Assembly (NCBI GenBank): GCA_046719715.1 | Contig: JBDNCJ010000028.1 | Span: 1 to 37,711 of the forward strand | Direction of reading: 5' to 3' | Origin: JANWWM01 sp046719715 | GTDB taxonomy: Bacteria > Bacteroidota > Chlorobiia > Chlorobiales > Thermochlorobacteraceae | DNA: 37,711 bases | Part shown: piece by piece, positions 32,786 to 37,711 of the stretch | Layout of the letters: each line of letters starts with the position of its first letter | How positions within the stretch are numbered: position 1 is the first letter of the stretch | Notes under the pieces: model-generated | The model's database searches: none | Seen by the model: only the letters and a program-made list of their open reading frames with translations | What the model was told of the DNA's origin: nothing | Position numbers and translations under genes: made by a program

Positions 32786-32954
32786 ACGCTCTCGCAACGC
32801 GATTCTCGGCGGCGTGTGCGGCGGCATTGCCGAGTGGCTCGGCTGGGACGCAACGCTGGTGCGCGTTTTGTTCGTGCTTGTTTCAATTTTCAGCGCGGCG
32901 TTTCCCGGCATCATCGTCTATTTGATTTTATGGGTTGTTATGCCGAAATCTTAA
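32772..32954 (+). CDS. PspC-domain small membrane protein
   Basis: 60 residues, a stand-alone PspC domain. A basic N-terminus (MAHLRRSRNA) is followed by ILGGVCGGIAEWLGWDATLV, the family signature, and one membrane helix (about residues 30-55) ending in WVVMPKS. PspC proteins sense or transmit envelope stress in the inner membrane. The ATG lies inside the last 14 nt of the kinase gene, so the three genes 31389-32954 probably form one transcript. No other phage-shock gene is in the window. Confidence 0.9.
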   Translation: MAHLRRSRNAILGGVCGGIAEWLGWDATLVRVLFVLVSIFSAAFPGIIVYLILWVVMPKS

Positions 32955-32983
32955 ACAAAGCGAAAAGCCCAAAAGAGAAGCCT

Positions 32984-33012
32984 TTGCAAAAGCGATTAAA
33001 TACTGCTATAAT
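32984..33012 (+). promoter_or_regulatory. Sigma-70-type promoter with extended -10, upstream of clpC
   Basis: TTGCAA (32984-32989), a 17-nt spacer and TATAAT (33007-33012) form a near-consensus promoter. The bases TGC just before the -10 give an extended TG-n motif. Transcription would begin near 33019, leaving a leader of about 147 nt before the preferred clpC ATG. Confidence 0.75.
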
Positions 33013-33165
33013 CATTACGATTCATTTAGACTCATTGAAAAAAGCAATGAAGTTCTGTGCTATGTCCGATTCTGAAAATCAATTTCTGAAACGCACGTCG
33101 CATTGAATCGCCGAAGTTCAAATTTTGATTCAAATCTCGATTTAGTTCAATACGACCACACGACT

Positions 33166-35694
33166 ATGGAAGGAAATTTTTCCAACAGAGTTCAAGATGT
33201 GATACGATACAGCCGTGAAGAAGCCCTTCGGCTTGGACACGATTACATCGGCACGGAACATTTGCTCTTAGGCATCATCAGAGAAGGCGAAGGCATCGCC
33301 GTTCGCATTTTGAAAAACTTGGGGTGCGACCTCTACAAGCTCAAACGCGCCGTTGAAGATACGGTGCGCTCGACGGGCGGAACGCTCACGCTGGGCAACG
33401 TCCCGCTGACGAAGCAAGCCGAGAAGGTTTTGAAGATTACGTATTTAGAAGCAAAAATTTGTAAATCCGACATCATCGGCACGGAGCACCTGCTTCTTTC
33501 GCTGATGAAAGATGAAGAAAACATTGCCGCGCAAATTATGTCGCAATTCGGAGTGCGATACGAGACCGTTCGCGAAGAATTGGACAACATCATGAGCGGC
33601 AAAACGGGAAGCCCCGTAACCGCCGCCGCAAGTTCTTCGCAAGGCGGAAGCGGACAATATCAACAACAATACGAGGGACGAAAGATGGAAAAGACCAAAA
33701 CGCCGGTGCTCGACAATTTCGGTCGAGACCTGACCAAACTGGCACTCGAGGATAAACTCGACCCGATTATCGGACGCGAAAAAGAAATCGAGCGCGTTGC
33801 CCAAGTGCTTTCGCGCAGAAAGAAAAACAATCCCGTGCTCATCGGAGAGCCGGGCGTCGGCAAAACGGCGATTGCCGAAGGGCTGGCACTCCGCATCGTT
33901 CAGCGCAAAGTGTCGCGGGTGCTTTACGATAAGCGCGTCGTCGCACTCGACCTCGCCGCACTCGTCGCAGGCACAAAGTATCGCGGGCAGTTCGAAGAGC
34001 GCATGAAGGCGGTGATGAACGAACTTGAAAAATCAAAAGACGTCATTCTCTTCATCGATGAACTTCACACCATCGTCGGCGCAGGCGGCGCATCCGGCTC
34101 GCTCGACGCCTCCAATATCTTCAAGCCCGCACTCGCACGCGGCGAACTTCAATGCATCGGCGCAACCACGCTTGACGAGTATCGACAATACATCGAAAAA
34201 GACGGCGCACTTGACCGACGATTCCAAAAAATCATGGTCGAACCCACAACGGTTGAAGACACCATCGCCATTCTCAACAACATCAAAGAAAAATACGAAT
34301 CGCACCACAACGTGCGCTACAGCAAAGAATCCATTGAATCCGCCGTCAAACTCTCCGACCGATACATCACCGATAGGCACTTGCCCGATAAAGCCATTGA
34401 TGTCATGGACGAAGCCGGCGCACGCGTTCACCTCTCCAACATTCACGTCCCCAAAGAAATCCTTGAACTCGAGCAGAAAATCGAAGACATCAAAGGACTG
34501 AAAAATCAAGTCGTCAAATCTCAAAATTTTGAAGAGGCGGCGCGCCTGCGCGACCAAGAAAAACGCCTCATCGATTCGCTCGAGCGCGCCAAACAAGAGT
34601 GGGAAAAGTCAACGGCGGAAAAGATTTTTGACGTCAATGAAGAAAACGTCGCTTCCGTTGTCGCCATGATGACAGGCATTCCCGTCGTCAAAGTCGCCCA
34701 GTCTGAATCGGAAAAACTCTTGAAACTCCATGACGTGCTCAAAGGTCAAGTCATTGGGCAAGATGAAGCGATTGAACGCATTGCGAAGTCGATTCAACGC
34801 ACAAGAGCAGGTCTCAAAGACCCGAACCGTCCAATTGGCTCGTTCATCTTTCTTGGACCGACAGGCGTGGGTAAAACCGAACTCGCAAAAGCCTTGACGC
34901 GCTATCTCTTTGACACCGAAGAAGCACTGGTAAGAATTGATATGAGCGAGTATATGGAAAAATTCACCGTCTCGCGCCTTGTCGGTGCACCGCCCGGCTA
35001 TGTCGGCTACGAAGAGGGCGGACAACTCACCGAGAAAGTGCGTCGCAAACCTTACTCCGTCGTCTTGCTCGATGAAATCGAAAAAGCGCACCCCGACGTC
35101 TTCAACATCTTGTTGCAAGTCTTGGACGACGGCATTCTCACCGACGGGCTTGGTCGGCGCGTCGACTTCCGCAATACGATTATCATCATGACCTCCAACA
35201 TCGGCGCGCGCGACATCAAAAACATGGGCATGGGTATGGGCTTCTCGCAACCCTCCGAAAAAGGTAAATACGAGAACATGAAATCCACCGTCGAAGATGC
35301 CTTGAAGCGTGTCTTCAATCCGGAATTCCTGAACCGAATTGACGATGTGGTCGTCTTCCATCAACTTGAAAAAGAACACATCTTCCGCATCATTGACATT
35401 TCCGCCGAAAAACTCTTCAAGCGGATTCGCGAAATGGGCATCACGATTGAGATTACAAAATCCGCAAAAGAATTTTTGGCGAACAAAGGCTACGACCAAC
35501 AATTCGGTGCGCGTCCGCTTCGCCGTGCATTGCAAAAGTATGTCGAAGACCCAATGGCGGAAGAAATTCTCAAAGGCAAGTTCAAAGAAGGCTCATCGAT
35601 TAAAATCAAATACAGCAAGAAAACCGACAGCCTCGTTTTCTCCGATGTAACGGAATCCGAAAAGGAAACCGATGAAACCGTAGAGGAAAAGTAA
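33166..35694 (+). CDS. clpC: ATP-dependent Clp protease ATP-binding subunit ClpC
   Basis: 842 residues from the ATG at 33166 (MEGNFSNRVQDVIRYSREEA), where the Clp N-domain begins; an in-frame TTG at 33103 would add 21 non-conserved residues. A cytoplasmic unfoldase that feeds ClpP. Two Clp_N repeats (about 5-145: HDYIGTEHLLLGIIREGEG and IIGTEHLLLSLMKDEEN) are followed by a Gly/Gln/Ser-rich linker. The D1 AAA module has GEPGVGKTAIAEGLA and VILFIDELHT. A UVR motif middle segment (VVKSQNFEEAARLRDQEKRL) marks ClpC rather than ClpA or ClpB. The D2 module has GPTGVGKTELAKALT and VVLLDEIEKAH. The acidic C-terminal tail is Glu/Thr-rich. It stands alone between its own promoter and terminator. No McsA/McsB or CtsR gene is adjacent. 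Confidence 0.96.
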   Translation: MEGNFSNRVQDVIRYSREEALRLGHDYIGTEHLLLGIIREGEGIAVRILKNLGCDLYKLKRAVEDTVRSTGGTLTLGNVPLTKQAEKVLKITYLEAKICKSDIIGTEHLLLSLMKDEENIAAQIMSQFGVRYETVREELDNIMSGKTGSPVTAAASSSQGGSGQYQQQYEGRKMEKTKTPVLDNFGRDLTKLALEDKLDPIIGREKEIERVAQVLSRRKKNNPVLIGEPGVGKTAIAEGLALRIVQRKVSRVLYDKRVVALDLAALVAGTKYRGQFEERMKAVMNELEKSKDVILFIDELHTIVGAGGASGSLDASNIFKPALARGELQCIGATTLDEYRQYIEKDGALDRRFQKIMVEPTTVEDTIAILNNIKEKYESHHNVRYSKESIESAVKLSDRYITDRHLPDKAIDVMDEAGARVHLSNIHVPKEILELEQKIEDIKGLKNQVVKSQNFEEAARLRDQEKRLIDSLERAKQEWEKSTAEKIFDVNEENVASVVAMMTGIPVVKVAQSESEKLLKLHDVLKGQVIGQDEAIERIAKSIQRTRAGLKDPNRPIGSFIFLGPTGVGKTELAKALTRYLFDTEEALVRIDMSEYMEKFTVSRLVGAPPGYVGYEEGGQLTEKVRRKPYSVVLLDEIEKAHPDVFNILLQVLDDGILTDGLGRRVDFRNTIIIMTSNIGARDIKNMGMGMGFSQPSEKGKYENMKSTVEDALKRVFNPEFLNRIDDVVVFHQLEKEHIFRIIDISAEKLFKRIREMGITIEITKSAKEFLANKGYDQQFGARPLRRALQKYVEDPMAEEILKGKFKEGSSIKIKYSKKTDSLVFSDVTESEKETDETVEEK

Positions 35695-35713
35695 ACGCCG
35701 AATGTCTACATCA

Positions 35714-35748
35714 AAAGAGCCTGTGAAAAACAGGCTCTTTGTATTTAT
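35714..35748 (+). terminator. Rho-independent terminator of clpC
   Basis: An 11-bp perfect stem (AAAGAGCCTGT at 35714-35724, ACAGGCTCTTT at 35730-35740) with a GAAAA loop is followed by GTATTTAT. The stem begins 19 nt after the clpC stop. Its U-tract is modest, but the stem is strong. It may also stop transcripts from the convergent minus-strand gene. Confidence 0.85.
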
Positions 35749-35786
35749 AGGCGTCGCAAAAAAGAAACATAATGGCTTCTCTCCGA

Positions 35787-36620
35787 CTACCCGCTCGGGT
35801 CGCTCGATTGCGACTTTGGAATGCCTTGCACAAGGGCAAGCGACAGATTAAGTTTTTCCGCTATCTGCTCGTCGCTCAACCCCAATTCTCGCAAGAGCGG
35901 AACGGTGGCAAGTCTGCCTTTCAAGATGCCTTGTGCTTCGCCTTCCAACTTGCCTTCCAACTTGCCTTTCAAAATGCCTTGTGCTTCGCCTTCCTCAAAG
36001 GCTTCCTTGTAAAACGCCGTCTCTTTCAATCCGAGTTCTTCTTGAATCTTCAACATCTTCTTTATCTCCTCTCTGGTTAAGGTTCTGAATTTGTAACTCA
36101 ATATCTGCTCAATCAAATCGAGTTCCACCACGCTCGCGTTTTCTGCAATCCGCCGCGCCCGCTCTCCCGCTTCCTCTTCTCTCGCAATCAATAGTTCATA
36201 GAGCGCAACCGCTTTGAATTTCAATTTTGATTGAGGCAATTCATCTAAATATATCCGTTTCACGCGTTTCAGCGCAAGCAACTCCGCATATGGCTCGATT
36301 GCTTTTTGCTCCGCGCTTCGCGAAGGGTAAATCACAACGGCAGTCCACTTTACGGTCGGATACTGTTTGAGGTAGAGGAAAATTTCAGCGAAAAGTCGGG
36401 CGTAGAAGTGCTCGTCGGGTTGAAATTGCGCTTCAACGAAGTAAGTAACATCGTCAGGCGAATTGGGAATGAAAACGCCGTCAATGCGGAAGGCGGTTTC
36501 TTTGAGTTCAACGGATTTGAATTGATAGCGCAACGCATCGCTGGGCTTTCTGCCAATCAACTTGAAGAAGCCTTGCGGCAGGAGTTGAAGCAGAAGGTAG
36601 ATGAGTTTATCGGTGTGCAT
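35787..36620 (-). CDS. Rpn-family (DUF2887) PD-(D/E)XK nuclease-like protein
   Basis: 277 residues. The N-terminal domain (1-about 150) follows the DUF2887/Rpn pattern: LIGRKPSDALRYQFKSVELK, then FRIDGVF with Asp47, FVEAQFQ with Glu63 and Gln65, FYARLFAEIFLYLKQY, and a VVIYPSRSAE strand. Asp47-Glu63-x-Gln65 is a plausible PD-(D/E)XK active site. Relatives are called recombination-promoting nucleases or putative transposases. The C-terminal half is helical and Glu/Lys-rich with a duplicated GEAQGILKGKLEG segment encoded by near-identical DNA. It begins 21 nt after kdsD in the same direction. Such genes often exist in several copies per genome and spread horizontally; whether that holds here cannot be seen from one window. 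Confidence 0.85.
   Translation of the reverse strand: MHTDKLIYLLLQLLPQGFFKLIGRKPSDALRYQFKSVELKETAFRIDGVFIPNSPDDVTYFVEAQFQPDEHFYARLFAEIFLYLKQYPTVKWTAVVIYPSRSAEQKAIEPYAELLALKRVKRIYLDELPQSKLKFKAVALYELLIAREEEAGERARRIAENASVVELDLIEQILSYKFRTLTREEIKKMLKIQEELGLKETAFYKEAFEEGEAQGILKGKLEGKLEGEAQGILKGRLATVPLLRELGLSDEQIAEKLNLSLALVQGIPKSQSSDPSG
35915..35994. repeat. Coding tandem duplication in the Rpn-like gene
   Basis: A 32-bp segment at 35915-35946 recurs at 35963-35994 with a single mismatch, a period of 48 bp (16 codons). Between the copies lies a 12-bp unit (AACTTGCCTTCC, 35947-35958) that is also imperfectly repeated. The periods are multiples of 3, so copy-number change would keep the frame. Confidence 0.8.
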
Positions 36621-36641
36621 CGAGTTGAATGGCAGAAACTT

Positions 36642-37634
36642 CTACAAGCCGCGCCGCACAATGTCGTGAATGCGAATAAGTCCGATGCTCTTTTTCCCGT
36701 CAACGACAGGCAGGACGGAGATTTGCGACGCTCGATTTTCCATCATATCCAATGCGTCAACGGCAAGCCGCTCGGCTGAAATGGTAATTGGATTTTTCGT
36801 CATCATGGTTTCGGCAGTAAGGTGTTCAAGGTCTGTGGGTTTAACGCGTTGAACGATGCGCCTGACATCGCCGTCGGTGATAATGCCAAGTAAATTTCCT
36901 TCATCATTAACCACATTGACCGCGCCCAAACTTTTTTCGGAGAGCACGCTGACGACTTCAATCCACGAAGCCGTCGGCAGAACGGTGGGATTATCGCTTC
37001 CGCTGTGCATTAAATCTGCAACGCGAAGCGTGAGCCGCTTGCCCAATCGTCCAGCAGGGTGATTGAAGGCGAAGTCTTCGGCGTTAATGCCTTTGGTGCG
37101 CATGACCGCCATCGCAAGCGCGTCGCCGAGTGCGAGTGCAACACTGGTGCTTGTGGTTGGCGCAAGGTTTAAGTAACCCGCTTCTTTTTGAATCGTGGCG
37201 TTCAACACGGCGTCGGCTTTGCGTGCAAGCGTGGATTTGAGGTTGCCAACAACCGCAATAATGGGAACTTGTCGGTGATGAAGGTGCGGCAAGAGTTCAA
37301 GCAATTCGTCCGTTTCGCCACTATTGCTAATGGCAATGGCAACATCGTTCGAGGAGACATAGCCCAAATCGCCGTGCATAGCGTCGGTCGGGTGAATGGC
37401 AACGGCTTCTGTGCCTGTGCTGGTCATCGTGGCGGCAATTTTCTGCGCAATAATGCCGGACTTTCCGACGCCAAGCACCACAACCTTGCCTTTCGCTGAA
37501 CAAACCAGCGATACGGCACGCTCAACATCAGCCGCATTGAGTTGCGCCGCACATTCTTCAATGGCTTTGGCTTCGCTTTGAAGCAACTCAACGACTTGTT
37601 GAAACGCCGTCGCTTCCACAGATAAATGCGTCAT
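36642..37634 (-). CDS. kdsD: Arabinose-5-phosphate isomerase (KdsD/KpsF/GutQ family)
   Basis: 330 residues, standard length. It interconverts ribulose-5-phosphate and arabinose-5-phosphate, the first step of Kdo synthesis for lipopolysaccharide. The SIS domain (about 30-175) shows KVVVLGVGKSGIIAQKIA, AIHPTDAMHGDLG and ISNSGETDELLELL, with PTTSTSVALALGDALA near its end. A pair of CBS domains follows (about 205-330: LMHSGSDNPTVLPTASWIEV and MMTKNPITISAERLAV). All family motifs are intact. It pairs functionally with lpxB elsewhere in the window but is not in the same transcript. The Rpn-like gene follows 21 nt downstream. Confidence 0.95.
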   Translation of the reverse strand: MTHLSVEATAFQQVVELLQSEAKAIEECAAQLNAADVERAVSLVCSAKGKVVVLGVGKSGIIAQKIAATMTSTGTEAVAIHPTDAMHGDLGYVSSNDVAIAISNSGETDELLELLPHLHHRQVPIIAVVGNLKSTLARKADAVLNATIQKEAGYLNLAPTTSTSVALALGDALAMAVMRTKGINAEDFAFNHPAGRLGKRLTLRVADLMHSGSDNPTVLPTASWIEVVSVLSEKSLGAVNVVNDEGNLLGIITDGDVRRIVQRVKPTDLEHLTAETMMTKNPITISAERLAVDALDMMENRASQISVLPVVDGKKSIGLIRIHDIVRRGL

Positions 37635-37711
37635 GAAATATCCCGTTTTGCGCCGAAGATAGCCATTTTCACGGAAGGTTCAGCACATCAAGGCGCACGG
37701 CTCTGGCATTT

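Noticed and set aside
34609..35535. A 308-residue minus-strand frame inside clpC
   Set aside because: Antisense shadow of a strongly conserved gene, rich in Phe/Asp/Val as expected for the reverse of Lys/Glu/Asn codons.
35787..36620. A complete transposon around the Rpn-like gene
   Set aside because: No terminal inverted repeats or target-site duplication were seen flanking the gene.
1..37711. CRISPR array, tRNA, rRNA or prophage module
   Set aside because: No regularly spaced 25-40 bp repeats, no tRNA cloverleaf with CCA-like end, and no phage or integrase gene was found; the only cloverleaf (15150-15235) has stems unlike a tRNA.

Overview
The window reads as a chromosomal segment from a Gram-negative member of the Bacteroidota/Chlorobiota (FCB) group. 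The evidence is a secreted protein with a type IX secretion (T9SS) C-terminal sorting domain, lipid A and Kdo pathway genes (lpxB, kdsD), Omp85 and DUF1207 outer-membrane proteins, and a MurA with a Bacteroidota/Chlorobiota-like active-site loop. A fumarylacetoacetase suggests a heterotroph with an aerobic aromatic (tyrosine) route, which would fit a Chloroherpeton/Thermochlorobacter-like or Ignavibacteria-like lineage better than a strict green sulfur bacterium. That placement is inference. There is no integrase, insertion sequence, tRNA, rRNA or CRISPR array that I can see; gene density is high and the content is mostly core.

Layout. Positions 1-1814 (minus) hold most of an Omp85/BamA-like protein that runs off the left edge. 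Divergent from it, 1867-8199 (plus) carries a very long LVIVD-propeller plus Ig-repeat protein ending in a clear terminator, a DUF1207-like outer-membrane protein, murA and a small lipoprotein with its own terminator. Positions 8272-14180 (minus) are one tight run read from mgtE: a DUF104-type antitoxin, a shortened PIN protein, dihydroorotase, an uncharacterised conserved protein translationally coupled to fumarylacetoacetase, and a small membrane protein. cdaA (c-di-AMP synthase) diverges from mgtE at 14310. A 289-bp gap (15069-15357) holds a cloverleaf-shaped palindromic repeat and the terminator of the minus-strand T9SS cargo gene (15358-18390).

From 18680 to 27890 (plus) runs a long co-directional block: CPBP protease, DUF2007 protein, cdsA, lysS, an NtrC-type sigma-54 activator, a glycine-rich lipoprotein, fused aspartokinase-homoserine dehydrogenase, and a RodZ-like protein. 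It meets, only 3 nt away, a minus block (27894-31263): a secreted glutamine-amidotransferase-like protein, a COG0523 GTPase and lpxB. An array of five TTGAAC repeats sits at the head of that block. Beyond it (31389-32954) lie three overlapping plus-strand genes: an orphan protein, a short BadF/BadG-type kinase and a PspC protein. clpC (33166-35694) follows with its own strong promoter and terminator. The window ends with kdsD and an Rpn-family (DUF2887) nuclease-like gene on the minus strand; 37635-37711 shows nothing recognisable.

The genes mainly serve the cell envelope (Omp85, MurA, LpxB, KdsD, CdsA, RodZ, DUF1207, T9SS cargo), second-messenger and stress control (CdaA, ClpC, PspC, NtrC), and amino acid, pyrimidine and aromatic metabolism. 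The least explained items are the FAH-coupled conserved protein, the secreted amidotransferase-like protein, the orphan/kinase pair, the cloverleaf element and the TTGAAC array.
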